Shown here: positions 55,681-64,000 of the stretch, piece after piece
How positions within the stretch are numbered: the stretch's first letter is position 1
Layout of the letters: each line of letters opens with the position of its first letter
NCBI GenBank assembly: GCA_001303785.1
Contig: LJUJ01000004.1
Coordinates: 1 to 64,000, forward strand
Direction of reading: 5' to 3'
Source of the DNA: Caldifarciminota bacterium SM23_42
GTDB taxonomy: Bacteria; Hydrothermota; Tepidihabitantia; SM23-42
Length of the DNA stretch: 64,000 nucleotides
Notes under the pieces: model-generated
Told to the model about the DNA's origin: nothing
Databases searched by the model: none
What the model saw: the letters and a program-made list of their open reading frames with translations, nothing else
Made by a program: the position numbers and the translations under genes

Positions 55681-56745
55681 ATGCAGGATGCAATCCTTGT
55701 CCTTGAGGATGGAACAGTCTTCAAAGGCAAGGGTTTTTTTGTTGACGGCGAGGTTTTTGGCGAGGTGGTTTTCAATACCTCGATGACTGGGTATGAAGAA
55801 GCCTTTACTGATCCGTCATATGCCGGTCAAATACTGGTCATGACCTACCCGCTCATCGGTAATTATGGATTTCACAAAAAGCATCGTGAGTCAGAGAAGA
55901 CTCAAATACGAGGGCTCGTCGTAAAGGAGCCCTATTTTTTTTCAACCCGCGGCATGCGTTTAGGGCGTTTTTTGAAAGAAGCACGTTTGCCATGCCTTCA
56001 TGGCATTGATACGCGTGCCCTGACATTGAAGATCAGAAATCATGGTACGATGAAAGGGGTTCTTGTCAGCGGGGCGCCGTGTAAAGACATCAAGCAGTTG
56101 GTCAGTAGTATCCAAGAGACTCCCCATCCGGATAAAGAAAATCTCGTCGCCGATGTTTCCTGCAAGAGGGTAATCATTCACAAGAACCGGAACAGGAAAA
56201 AGGTGGTCTTGATCGATTGTGGTGTCAAGAAGAGTATCATCAATAACCTCTTGCGCTACGCGACTGTCGTGCAGGTGCCGTACGACGCAGACAAGGAAAC
56301 GATCGATGAATTCCATCCCGATGGCATCGTAATATCCAACGGGCCTGGTAACCCGGAGCATCCTGAGGTCTTAAGCGCTACGGTTAGAACAATCGAGAAT
56401 ATGTTGGGGAAATATCCTATTATGGGGATATGCTTCGGGAATCAGATTCTCGGTATCGCGCTTGGGTTCAAGACTTACAAAATGAAGTTCGGCCATCGCG
56501 GCAGCAATCATGGGGTGAAAGATCTGGCAAGCAATGCAGTATATATAACATCGCAAAACCATGGATATGCGATCAGGGAGAAAGATGTGCCCGATGTTGA
56601 AATATCCTGGATGAACGTAAACGATCATACCATCGAAGGCATCCGACACAAAAGGTTGCCGGTTTTCTCTGTGCAATTCCACCCAGAAGCAGGCCCTGGA
56701 CCCTATGATACGACGTTTGTTTTCCGGGATTTTCTGGATGCCTAA
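55681..56745 (+). CDS. carA: Carbamoyl-phosphate synthase small subunit
   Basis: CarA releases ammonia from glutamine and channels it to CarB for carbamoyl phosphate, used for pyrimidines and arginine. The 354-residue protein begins MQDAILVLEDGTVFKGKGFF at ATG 55681; an upstream in-frame TTG would lie within the promoter. The glutaminase triad is visible: Cys in GICFGNQILGIA, His and Glu in VQFHPEAGPGPYD. The stop overlaps carB by eight bases. Confidence 0.96.
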   Translation: MQDAILVLEDGTVFKGKGFFVDGEVFGEVVFNTSMTGYEEAFTDPSYAGQILVMTYPLIGNYGFHKKHRESEKTQIRGLVVKEPYFFSTRGMRLGRFLKEARLPCLHGIDTRALTLKIRNHGTMKGVLVSGAPCKDIKQLVSSIQETPHPDKENLVADVSCKRVIIHKNRNRKKVVLIDCGVKKSIINNLLRYATVVQVPYDADKETIDEFHPDGIVISNGPGNPEHPEVLSATVRTIENMLGKYPIMGICFGNQILGIALGFKTYKMKFGHRGSNHGVKDLASNAVYITSQNHGYAIREKDVPDVEISWMNVNDHTIEGIRHKRLPVFSVQFHPEAGPGPYDTTFVFRDFLDA

Positions 56746-59700
56746 ACGCAAGGATATCAAGAAATTGATGATCATTGGCTCGGGGCCGATTGTGATCGGC
56801 CAGGCCGCGGAATTTGACTTCTCTGGCTCACAGGCCAGCAGGTCATTGAGGGAGGAAGGTTATCAGACCGTGGTCGTAAATTCGAACCCGGCGACGATTC
56901 AAACCGATTCTCAAATCGCGGATGTCATCTATATCGAACCTTTGACCGTGGAGACGCTAGCCAAGATCATCGAGATTGAAAGGCCGGATGGTTTGTTGTC
57001 CGGCTTTGGCGGACAAACAGGCCTGAATCTTTCGTTTCGTCTGGCGCGCGACGGAATTCTGGACCGCTATGGTATTGAACTTCTCGGGTCGGATCGGGAA
57101 ACGATCGAGGCGGCCGAGAATCGTGATAGTTTTCGAAGATTGATGTCCGAACTCGACGAACCGATTCCTAAGAGTGTAGCATGTCATGGTATTGAGCAGA
57201 TACGAGAAGCAATGCTCGCCATGTCATATCCGGTTTTGGTCCGTCCTGCTTACACACTGGGCGGCACAGGAAGTGGTGTTGCCCATGACTGGCTGGAACT
57301 TCAAGAAATCGCCATGGCCGGGATTAGACAGTCGCAGATTGGCCAAGTGCTCATCGAGGAGAGTGTGCTTGGCTGGAAAGAATTCGAATACGAGGTCATG
57401 CGTGATGGTAATGATAACTGCATTACGATTTGTAGCATGGAAAATTTGAACCCAATGGGCGTGCACACCGGCGAGAGCGTAGTTTTCGCACCAGCCCAGA
57501 CCCTTACGGATAAGGAAAATCAAATACTGAGAAGCGTCAGCTTGAAGATCATAAGAGCACTGAGAATTTGCGGCGGTTGTAATATCCAATTCGCCGTAGA
57601 TCCTAAGCGTTGGGCTTATCGTGTAATCGAAGTCAATCCCCGCGTGTCGCGCTCTTCAGCTCTGGCTTCGAAAGCCACCGGCTATCCCATTGCGCGGGTT
57701 AGTGCCAAGATCGCAGTGGGCATGAATCTGGATGAAATTCCCAATGCAGTCACCAGGAAGACCACGGCGGCGTTCGAACCCACACTCGACTATGTGGTCG
57801 CGAAAATACCTCGGTGGCCTTTTGATAAATTTCCGACAGTCGATCGCCGCATAACCACCCAAATGAAGTCGACGGGTGAAGTGATGGCGATCGGCAGCAC
57901 GATCGAGGAAGCCATGCTCAAAGCGATACGATCATTGGAGATAAATCAATCGGGGTTCGAGCCCGAACCGGTTAAGGAATATGAATTGATAAAACAGCTT
58001 GAAGAACCCACTGACCGTTTGCTATTCAGCATTGCTGAATCTCTGCGCAGGGGTTACACGGTCAAAAAAATCTCCCATCTCAGTGGCGTGGATCCGTTTT
58101 TCATTACCAAGATAGCCAATATCGTTAAGGTTGAAAGAAGATTGCAGAAGGAGCCGTTGGATTCAGATTTGCTGTACGAGGCCAAAAGGCTTGGCTATGC
58201 AGATGAAGAGATTGGCCGCATATTGAGTAAGCCGACCGAAGAGATAAGGTCGATGCGTGAATTATTTGGGATCGTACCGTGCTTCAACATGGTCGATACG
58301 TGCGCTGGAGAGTTTGAAGCGGTGACGCCATACTATTACTCGACTTATATGTCAATAAACGGTATCAGGCCTCGCGGCGAGAATAAGAAGCGCATTTTAA
58401 TTATCGGGTCAGGGCCGATTCGTATTGGCCAAGGTATTGAATTTGACTACTGCTGTGTGCATGCTGCACTCGCATTGAAGGATGCCGAGTACGAGGCAAT
58501 AATGATGAATAACAATCCGGAAACGGTCTCGACTGATTTTGATGTATCGAGCCGTCTCTATTTTGAGCCGCTCGTAGTCGAGGATGTGCTCAATGTGATC
58601 GAAAGAGAAAACCCAGGTGGTGTCATTCTGCAGTTTGGAGGCCAGACTTCAATTAATCTGGCAATACCCCTGGCCGATCTGATCGTAAACCGTGGATTGG
58701 ATATTGAAATTCTGGGGACCCAACCTGTCGATATCCATCGTGCTGAAGATCGAAAGCAGTTTTCTGCCCTTCTGGGGAGCATGGATATCCGGCAACCACC
58801 TTTTGGGACAGGGCATACATTCACTGACGTGAAGGCGGTTGCTGCTTCGATAGGATACCCTGTTATCGTGCGGCCCAGTTACGTCTTGGGTGGTCGTGCC
58901 ATGGAGATCGTGTACGAAGAACATGGACTCGAGCAATATATGGAAGCCGCCGTGCGCGTTTCAAGAAAACATCCGGTGCTTGTCGATAAGTACATTGTCA
59001 ACGCTACGGAGGTCGATGTTGATGCGCTATGCGATGGCGATGAGGTTTTCATCGGTGGTGTCATGGAGCATATCGAACAGGCCGGCGTACATTCAGGCGA
59101 TTCATATTGTGTGATTCCGCCCAGAACACTCACCCATGATACGATACGCAACATAGAAATCATTACAAAGAAGATTGCCCGCTCGCTGAACACAAGGGGC
59201 CTGATAAACATACAGTTCGCGGTTCAAAATGGCGAGATATATGTACTCGAAGCAAACCCGCGCGCTTCGAGGACAATCCCTTATGTCTCCAAGACAATAG
59301 GCATCCCGCTCGCGAGACTCGCGACCTTGATTTTGATTGGTCATAGCATGCAGAAACTCAGACAATCCCATATTTTACCGAATCTTGCCAAGCGCCGATA
59401 CGTTTCTGTGAAGGGGCCGGTGTTTCCTTTTCAGAAATTGACCGGGGTCGACCCGATTCTGGGGCCGGAGATGAAATCGACTGGCGAGGTGATGGCGATT
59501 GACCGTAATTTTGGGGCAGCATATTACAAGGCAATACTGAGTGATGAGAGATTCAGCAAGAAGGGTACGGTCTATGTCACGGTACGTGATGACGATAAGC
59601 CAAAGGTGCTGAATCTTGTGAAGTCATTTCTTGACTTGGGTTTCAAACTCGTGGCCACGCGGGGGACGGCCGATTATCTACGACGACAGGGCATCGAGGT

Positions 59701-59971
59701 TGAAACGGTTTACCGGATTGGTGAACACAAATCGCCTAACGCGTTGGATCTCATGCGCCAGCGGCGGATAGATCTAATCATCAATACGCCGAGTATGACT
59801 CATAGTGCAAAGCGTGATGGGTATATGATGAGACGTCTGGCAGTTGAACTGGGTATTCCATTCATTACCGCGCTCACATCGGCTGAGGCCGAGGTGGAAG
59901 CGATAAAATTTGCGCAGCGACATTGTCTTGTAACGCGACCTCTGCATGAATATCACCGGCGACCCGGTTGA
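56738..59971 (+). CDS. carB: Carbamoyl-phosphate synthase large subunit
   Basis: CarB (1077 residues) builds carbamoyl phosphate from bicarbonate, ammonia and two ATP. It has two ATP-grasp halves (IGSGPIVIGQAAEFDFSG near the N-terminus and GSGPIRIGQGIEFDYCC near residue 555), each with its own lid (VLVRPAYTLGGTGSG, VIVRPSYVLGGRAME), and a C-terminal MGS allosteric domain (LVATRGTADYLRRQGIEV). I choose ATG 56738, which overlaps the carA stop; the longer frame upstream lies entirely within carA. Confidence 0.97.
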   Translation: MPKRKDIKKLMIIGSGPIVIGQAAEFDFSGSQASRSLREEGYQTVVVNSNPATIQTDSQIADVIYIEPLTVETLAKIIEIERPDGLLSGFGGQTGLNLSFRLARDGILDRYGIELLGSDRETIEAAENRDSFRRLMSELDEPIPKSVACHGIEQIREAMLAMSYPVLVRPAYTLGGTGSGVAHDWLELQEIAMAGIRQSQIGQVLIEESVLGWKEFEYEVMRDGNDNCITICSMENLNPMGVHTGESVVFAPAQTLTDKENQILRSVSLKIIRALRICGGCNIQFAVDPKRWAYRVIEVNPRVSRSSALASKATGYPIARVSAKIAVGMNLDEIPNAVTRKTTAAFEPTLDYVVAKIPRWPFDKFPTVDRRITTQMKSTGEVMAIGSTIEEAMLKAIRSLEINQSGFEPEPVKEYELIKQLEEPTDRLLFSIAESLRRGYTVKKISHLSGVDPFFITKIANIVKVERRLQKEPLDSDLLYEAKRLGYADEEIGRILSKPTEEIRSMRELFGIVPCFNMVDTCAGEFEAVTPYYYSTYMSINGIRPRGENKKRILIIGSGPIRIGQGIEFDYCCVHAALALKDAEYEAIMMNNNPETVSTDFDVSSRLYFEPLVVEDVLNVIERENPGGVILQFGGQTSINLAIPLADLIVNRGLDIEILGTQPVDIHRAEDRKQFSALLGSMDIRQPPFGTGHTFTDVKAVAASIGYPVIVRPSYVLGGRAMEIVYEEHGLEQYMEAAVRVSRKHPVLVDKYIVNATEVDVDALCDGDEVFIGGVMEHIEQAGVHSGDSYCVIPPRTLTHDTIRNIEIITKKIARSLNTRGLINIQFAVQNGEIYVLEANPRASRTIPYVSKTIGIPLARLATLILIGHSMQKLRQSHILPNLAKRRYVSVKGPVFPFQKLTGVDPILGPEMKSTGEVMAIDRNFGAAYYKAILSDERFSKKGTVYVTVRDDDKPKVLNLVKSFLDLGFKLVATRGTADYLRRQGIEVETVYRIGEHKSPNALDLMRQRRIDLIINTPSMTHSAKRDGYMMRRLAVELGIPFITALTSAEAEVEAIKFAQRHCLVTRPLHEYHRRPG

Positions 59972-60027
59972 CGCCTTAAGAAAACTCGATTCTTGCGAGA
60001 ACTCTGAAACGAAGTCACCGCCCTCAA

Positions 60028-60083
60028 GATTACAGTGATGTCAGAAATATGGCAGGATGTTGCAGTGATTCTTCGTCACTGTA
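60028..60083. repeat. GATTACAGTGAT element after carB, with inverted copy
   Basis: GATTACAGTGAT at 60028 and TTGCAGTGAT at 60060 are followed by TCACTGTAAT, which can pair with the preceding CAGTGA to make a hairpin. Same family as the repeats at 37988 and 40935. The rest of 59972-60146 shows no gene. Confidence 0.65.
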
Positions 60084-60146
60084 ATGCATGGAATATCGTT
60101 GTGACCAACGGATTCTGTTCTTTTTCAGAAATCTTCTTGCCTTTGG

Positions 60147-60174
60147 TTGACACACTTAATATCATGTCTATAAT
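60147..60174 (+). promoter_or_regulatory. Sigma-70 promoter of cstA
   Basis: TTGACA (60147-60152), 16 bases, TATAAT (60169-60174). The transcript should start about 60181, immediately at the GGAGG site, giving a leader of roughly nine bases. Confidence 0.88.
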
Positions 60175-60189
60175 CGATATGGAGGTTTG

Positions 60190-61815
60190 ATGAGTGCCAT
60201 TACACTTGCGGTCGGTGCGATTTTCGTCTTTTTATTTGCCTACAGAATTTATGGCGGTCTGCTTGGTAAGTTCTTTGATGTTGACCCGAGCAGAAAAACT
60301 CCGGCTCATGAGTCATATGATGGGCGCGATTATGTGCCGGCAAAACACTGGTTGTTTCTTTTTGGTCATCACTTCGCCTCGATCGCCGGTGCCGGTCCGA
60401 TCTTGGGTCCGGTTATCGCAGTTGCTATCTGGGGTTGGGGACCGGCTGTATTATGGATTTTCCTGGGCTCGATATTCATCGGCGGGGTCCATGACTTCTC
60501 GGCCTTGATGGTTTCAATCAGGGAGGGAGGAAGGTCGATTGCGTATGTTGCTGAGCATGCTTTGAGTTATAAGGCGAAGCTGTTCTTTTCGATATTCTTA
60601 TGGTTGACTCTTGTTCTGGTGATTGCGGTTTTTGCTGCTTCTGCAGCGAAGACGCTAAGCACAACACCCCAGGTAGTCTTACCCACCTTTGGCCTTATTG
60701 TTGTCGCCTTGCTTGTCGGCATTCTGACGTATAAATACAATCTGAATTTAGTTCTCTCTACCGCCATTGGCATATTGTTGCTTTTTGGGCTGATCGTTCT
60801 TGGTTATCATGTGCCGATTAATGCGTCTTTTCATTGCTGGCTCTGCATCTTATTAGGATATGCTTTTCTCTCTTCGGTGTTACCAGTTAATATTCTGTTG
60901 CAACCAAGAGACTACATCGCTTCGTTTGTTCTCCTGTTTGGCCTTGTGTTTGGATATGTGGGTCTATTCATCACCCATCCTCAGATAAACGTTCCGTTTT
61001 ATATTCAGTGGCAAGGTGCGCAAGGGAATCTGTGGCCGATGATGTTTGTGATTATTGCTTGCGGGGCTATATCCGGGTTCCATTCGCTGGTGGCTAGCGG
61101 TACGACCGCAAAACAGCTGTCCAATGAGAAGCACGCGCGGAAAATCGGATATGGAGCAATGCTTACCGAGGGCTTGCTTGCGGTGCTGGCCATCCTGGCG
61201 GTGTCAGCAGGACTCTATTGGAAGGATGGCCCGCCTGGTTTGGTCTATCCTGAACTGATGAAGGACGGTAATTGGATAGCAACGTTTGGTACTGGTTACG
61301 GTGAGATTATCAAGCCGATGTTTGGTGCCCTGGGGATGTTGATTGGTGTTACTATGCTCAAGACCTTTATCATGACGACCCTCGATTCGGCAACGAGAAT
61401 CACTCGGTACATCGGTGAAGAGCTATTTGGCGAAGCTTTGGGAATGAAGCTTTTCAAGAACTGCTATTTCAACACTCTTATCGTCATCGGTTTTGCGCTC
61501 TGGTTGTCCCTCGGTTCCTGGCAGGCCATATGGCCGGTTTTTGGCGCGGCAAATCAATTGGTTGCCGCACTTGCTCTTTTTGTGGTCACGGCTTGGTTAC
61601 TGGCCAGGAACAAGACCCTGAGATATACTTTATATCCAGCGCTCTTCATGCTGGTGACTACCGTGATCGCTCTTGCCTACCAGCTTCTGCAATTTATCGA
61701 GCAGGGTAAGATCACGTTGAGTGTGATTGCTGCGGTACTGATTGTCCTGGCGATTTTCATGCTACTTGAAGTCACAAAGGTTATAAAAAAACGCGCCGGA
61801 AAGGATTCACCTTGA
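60190..61815 (+). CDS. cstA: CstA-family carbon starvation/pyruvate transporter
   Basis: A 541-residue inner-membrane protein with about 14 to 16 hydrophobic segments. Signature sequences are GRDYVPAKHWLFLFGHHFASIAGAGPI (given here as the region around residues 47-73), WIFLGSIFIGGVHDF and MTTLDSATRITRYIGEE. CstA proteins take up pyruvate or peptides, mainly under carbon limitation. ATG 60190 follows GGAGG. The protein is shorter than E. coli CstA, as in the compact bacterial subgroup. It is a single-gene unit with its own strong promoter. Confidence 0.95.
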   Translation: MSAITLAVGAIFVFLFAYRIYGGLLGKFFDVDPSRKTPAHESYDGRDYVPAKHWLFLFGHHFASIAGAGPILGPVIAVAIWGWGPAVLWIFLGSIFIGGVHDFSALMVSIREGGRSIAYVAEHALSYKAKLFFSIFLWLTLVLVIAVFAASAAKTLSTTPQVVLPTFGLIVVALLVGILTYKYNLNLVLSTAIGILLLFGLIVLGYHVPINASFHCWLCILLGYAFLSSVLPVNILLQPRDYIASFVLLFGLVFGYVGLFITHPQINVPFYIQWQGAQGNLWPMMFVIIACGAISGFHSLVASGTTAKQLSNEKHARKIGYGAMLTEGLLAVLAILAVSAGLYWKDGPPGLVYPELMKDGNWIATFGTGYGEIIKPMFGALGMLIGVTMLKTFIMTTLDSATRITRYIGEELFGEALGMKLFKNCYFNTLIVIGFALWLSLGSWQAIWPVFGAANQLVAALALFVVTAWLLARNKTLRYTLYPALFMLVTTVIALAYQLLQFIEQGKITLSVIAAVLIVLAIFMLLEVTKVIKKRAGKDSP

Positions 61816-61863
61816 GCGCAGTGTTTGTAGCGGGGGCATTTTGCTCACGGATGGGCAATAATC

Positions 61864-61891
61864 TTGACATTTCAACGGTTTTGAATAGAAT
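61864..61891 (+). promoter_or_regulatory. Promoter of tRNA-Phe
   Basis: TTGACA (61864-61869), 16 bases, TAGAAT (61886-61891), ten bases before the tRNA. Confidence 0.85.
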
Positions 61892-61901
61892 GATAGGTTG
61901 A

Positions 61902-61974
61902 GCCAGGGTAGCTCAGTTGGTAGAGCACCGGACTGAAAATCCGGGTGTCCGCAGTTCGATTCTGCGCCCTGGCA
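61902..61974 (+). tRNA. tRNA-Phe (anticodon GAA)
   Basis: A full cloverleaf: acceptor GCCAGGG with CCCTGGC, D stem GCTC with GAGC, anticodon stem CCGGA with TCCGG and loop CTGAAAA carrying GAA at 61935-61937, T loop TTCGATT. Discriminator A; the CCA end is not encoded. Confidence 0.97.
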
Positions 61975-62046
61975 TTCCTGTTGCAGCAATTCCGCCACAA
62001 CTTATTGCGTTTTCCTTATTCACCTGCTTTCATTACCAAGATTTGC

Positions 62047-62074
62047 TTGACATGATGACGAAATTTAATAAAAT
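62047..62074 (+). promoter_or_regulatory. Promoter of the small frame and TPR gene
   Basis: TTGACA (62047-62052), 16 bases, TAAAAT (62069-62074). An ATG follows after seven bases at 62082. Confidence 0.72.
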
Positions 62075-62081
62075 AACATAT

Positions 62082-62171
62082 ATGGCATGGGCTATAGTTG
62101 TCCAAAACGTGAGGGCTTTGGTATTGAACGAGACAATAAGTGGGTTTCTCATGAACGGTGTAGTACTATGA
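62082..62171 (+). CDS. Possible 29-residue leaderless leader peptide coupled to the TPR gene
   Basis: ATG 62082 lies seven bases after the -10 box, as in the other leaderless genes here. The frame codes for 29 residues, hydrophobic and without charge clusters (MAWAIVVQNVRALVLNETIS as its first 20), and stops at TGA 62169-62171. This stop overlaps the ATG of the TPR gene (ATGA). The TPR gene has no ribosome site of its own, so translation could be coupled through this frame. I see no similarity to a known leader peptide. It could be only a chance frame. Confidence 0.45.
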   Translation: MAWAIVVQNVRALVLNETISGFLMNGVVL

Positions 62172-64000
62172 TCTCACCTGAAGAGCAAAAGGTCCTGAGG
62201 GGCTTTGCAGACAGAATACCTGAGGACGATCCTGGGGCGCATAACAATTTGGCCATTGTTTACTATAACAAAGGATTATATCAAGAGGCAATCGGAGAAT
62301 TGGAAAAAGCCCTTCAGCTGAATCCTAACTTTGTACTCGCACGCAACAATCTTGAGATAATTCTCAGAAAAACCGGTAAACTGGAGGAAAGAGTTGAGCA
62401 ACTCTCGAGAAGTATCGAGGAAGATCCTCACGATGAGAAAAAGATATTGGAACTTGCCAACACATATCTCAAGTTGAACAAACATTCCCACGCGATAATT
62501 TACTATAAGAAGGTCTTGGATGCTAATCCGAATTCATTTGACGCCCATTTTGGTCTCGGCACAACCTTGAAACACCTTGGAAAATACGATGATGCGCTTG
62601 ATGAGATGAACCGCGTTTTGGATATTAAGGCGTCACATGAAGTCTATCGCGCCCTAGGTGAGATCTACCTCCGTAAAGGTGTGGTTGATCTAGCAATAAG
62701 GAATTTCGAGGAGGCTCTAAAGCTGAATGAATCTTCGGCTGAAGCCTATTTTCTTCTGGGTTTTGCTTTAGGTGAAAAGGGCCGGGCTCAAGATAGTATT
62801 GAGGCCGTCAAGAAGGCTATTGCCTTAAATCCTTCTCTGGCTCAAGGGGAAGCGATTATGCCGATTGACGTTGAGACGCACCGTGACCACTGGGAATTCT
62901 TGAAGGAGCAACTCGGTATTTCTAAGACCTCAAGCGATTCTTATAAGGTTCACTATAATATGGCTATGTCTTATTTCAATAAGGGTCTGTTCGACGAGGC
63001 GGAGCGGGAATTCAATGAGTGCTTGAAAACGAGGGAAGACGATCCCGAATTGTACTATGCGATTGCCGAAGCAGACATTTTTCTTGGCAAATTTGACGAT
63101 GCGGTTCATAACTTGCAGCGGGCCTTGCAGCGCGATTTTGATGCTGTAAAGTACGCTAATGCACTTGGAGTCGCTTATGTCATGCAGGGACAATTCAGTA
63201 ACGCATTGGAATGGTTTGAAAAGGTGTTAGTGCAGGATGAACATGATGCCCTGGCACTTAATAACGTCGCCGTAGCACAATATAATCTCGGAGACATCGA
63301 CCGAGCCGTAGAGAACTACAGGAAATCCGTTGATGCTGGGAATGCCGATGCGCACCTCAATTTGGCGATGCATCACCTTAAAGGTGGTGACTATGATAAA
63401 GCACTGGAGTTACTGAAGCATGAAACTGCGGATGCGCACTTTGGTCGTGCCCTCGTATATATGGAAAAGGGTGATGACGAAAAAGCACTCAGTTTGTTCA
63501 AGCGTGTGCTAGAGTTGGTACCCCATCATGCTGGAGCATACTACAACATGGGGTTCATTGCCACACGTCAAGGAAGATACGAGGAAAGTCTGTCCCATAT
63601 TAGAAAGGGCATGGAAATCGAACCTAATTATGATAATGAGAAATATCATCTTTCTTTAGATTCTGCACTTTCTGAATTCGGTCCATACTATGTGCCGAAA
63701 TTACAGACTGCTCCGGCCGACGTCATCGATAATGTATTCACTCCAAGTGCGGTTAGCGCCGAGGAACTCTTGGTTGAGGCCGAGAAGCTCTTGAGCTGTA
63801 GTGATACAGGAAGTGCTTTGAAAAAGGTAGATGAGGCGCTTGATGTCGAGCCCGAAAGCGAGAGGGCGGTTGTTCTAAAAGCCGAGATATTATATCATCA
63901 TGACGATGTGGATGCCGCAATAGATCTCTTGGAAGGCTACAACGACAAGCATGCAGGCGTTTCTCAGGTTCTGGAATCATTGGCGCGTATGCTCAAGGAA
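62168..64000 (+). CDS. Large TPR repeat protein, 3' end off the window
   Basis: An open frame of 611 codons starts at ATG 62168 and runs off the right edge. It consists of many TPR units with the A/G-Y-F pattern, for example NNLAIVYYNKGLYQEAIGEL at residues about 26-45 and YYNMGFIATRQGRYEESLSH near residue 459. No signal peptide is visible, so it is probably a cytoplasmic scaffold; similar proteins are common in this kind of genome. A short non-TPR link lies at about residues 495-530. The start lacks a ribosome site and overlaps the stop of a small upstream frame, which suggests coupling. Confidence 0.85.
   Translation, partial: MISPEEQKVLRGFADRIPEDDPGAHNNLAIVYYNKGLYQEAIGELEKALQLNPNFVLARNNLEIILRKTGKLEERVEQLSRSIEEDPHDEKKILELANTYLKLNKHSHAIIYYKKVLDANPNSFDAHFGLGTTLKHLGKYDDALDEMNRVLDIKASHEVYRALGEIYLRKGVVDLAIRNFEEALKLNESSAEAYFLLGFALGEKGRAQDSIEAVKKAIALNPSLAQGEAIMPIDVETHRDHWEFLKEQLGISKTSSDSYKVHYNMAMSYFNKGLFDEAEREFNECLKTREDDPELYYAIAEADIFLGKFDDAVHNLQRALQRDFDAVKYANALGVAYVMQGQFSNALEWFEKVLVQDEHDALALNNVAVAQYNLGDIDRAVENYRKSVDAGNADAHLNLAMHHLKGGDYDKALELLKHETADAHFGRALVYMEKGDDEKALSLFKRVLELVPHHAGAYYNMGFIATRQGRYEESLSHIRKGMEIEPNYDNEKYHLSLDSALSEFGPYYVPKLQTAPADVIDNVFTPSAVSAEELLVEAEKLLSCSDTGSALKKVDEALDVEPESERAVVLKAEILYHHDDVDAAIDLLEGYNDKHAGVSQVLESLARMLKE

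Noticed and set aside
61917-62171. An 84-residue plus-strand reading frame starting inside tRNA-Phe
   Set aside because: Its first part is the tRNA itself and the promoter region. Only the last 29 codons, from 62082, make sense as a gene.

Overview
The window looks like part of a chromosome from an uncultured, double-membraned bacterium. It carries the lipid A gene lpxB. It also carries secreted proteins that end in type IX (Por-type) sorting domains, and it mixes universal informational operons with families common in candidate phylum WOR-3/Stahlbacteria and its relatives (DUF3160, DUF6485, GlmL-like ATPase, repeat-rich secreted proteins). That affiliation is inferred from gene content and style; no rRNA is present. 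I see no phage, insertion sequence or CRISPR array.

Layout. 1-2594 (-): truncated gingipain-like C25 protease. 3117-9041 (-): DUF6485, glycine dehydrogenase subunit 2, a small unknown, GlmL-like ATPase, rpmF-plsX-fabH. 9236-15627 (+): DUF1622, transaldolase, tRNA-Val, a zinc protein, groES-groEL, FmdB, DUF2905, lpxB, Spy/CpxP-like. 15710-26332 (-): the translation operon proS-rimP-nusA-infB-DUF503-rbfA-nrnA-truB-ribF, then DUF3160. 26412-33136 (+): deoC, then the macromolecular synthesis operon rpsU-mutS2-dnaG-rpoD, then rpsT. 33288-37970 (+): a giant alpha-2-macroglobulin. 38293-40920 (+): rpsF-ssb-rpsR-rplI-bifunctional nuclease-CBS protein. 40921-42068: repeat-rich spacer with one small gene. 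42069-51465 (-): a two-component system and three secreted proteins. 51881-55162 (-): uvrC, rtcB. 55681-61815 (+): carA-carB, cstA. 61902-64000 (+): tRNA-Phe and a truncated TPR protein.

Regulation is the most distinctive part. Eighteen convincing sigma-70 promoters can be read, and 17 of them have a 16-bp spacer rather than the 17 bp usual in E. coli. The matching primary sigma factor, RpoD, is encoded here. Several genes (proS, deoC, rpsT, the DUF6485 gene) have the start codon 5-7 bases after the -10 box, so their transcripts should be leaderless. A tiny leaderless reading frame appears to be coupled to the TPR gene through an ATGA overlap.

The best candidate for an undescribed system lies at 42-51.5 kb. 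A soluble TPR histidine kinase and a NarL-type response regulator sit upstream of an M14 peptidase, a C11 peptidase and a repeat protein. A 39-bp dyad element (36 of 39 bases identical) lies at exactly the same distance from a TATAAT box in front of both the regulator gene and the peptidase operon. The kinase and the repeat protein are both broken by out-of-frame deletions, which may be real decay or assembly error. Another unusual gene is the alpha-2-macroglobulin, which carries a pseudopilin (GspG)-like segment next to its bait region.
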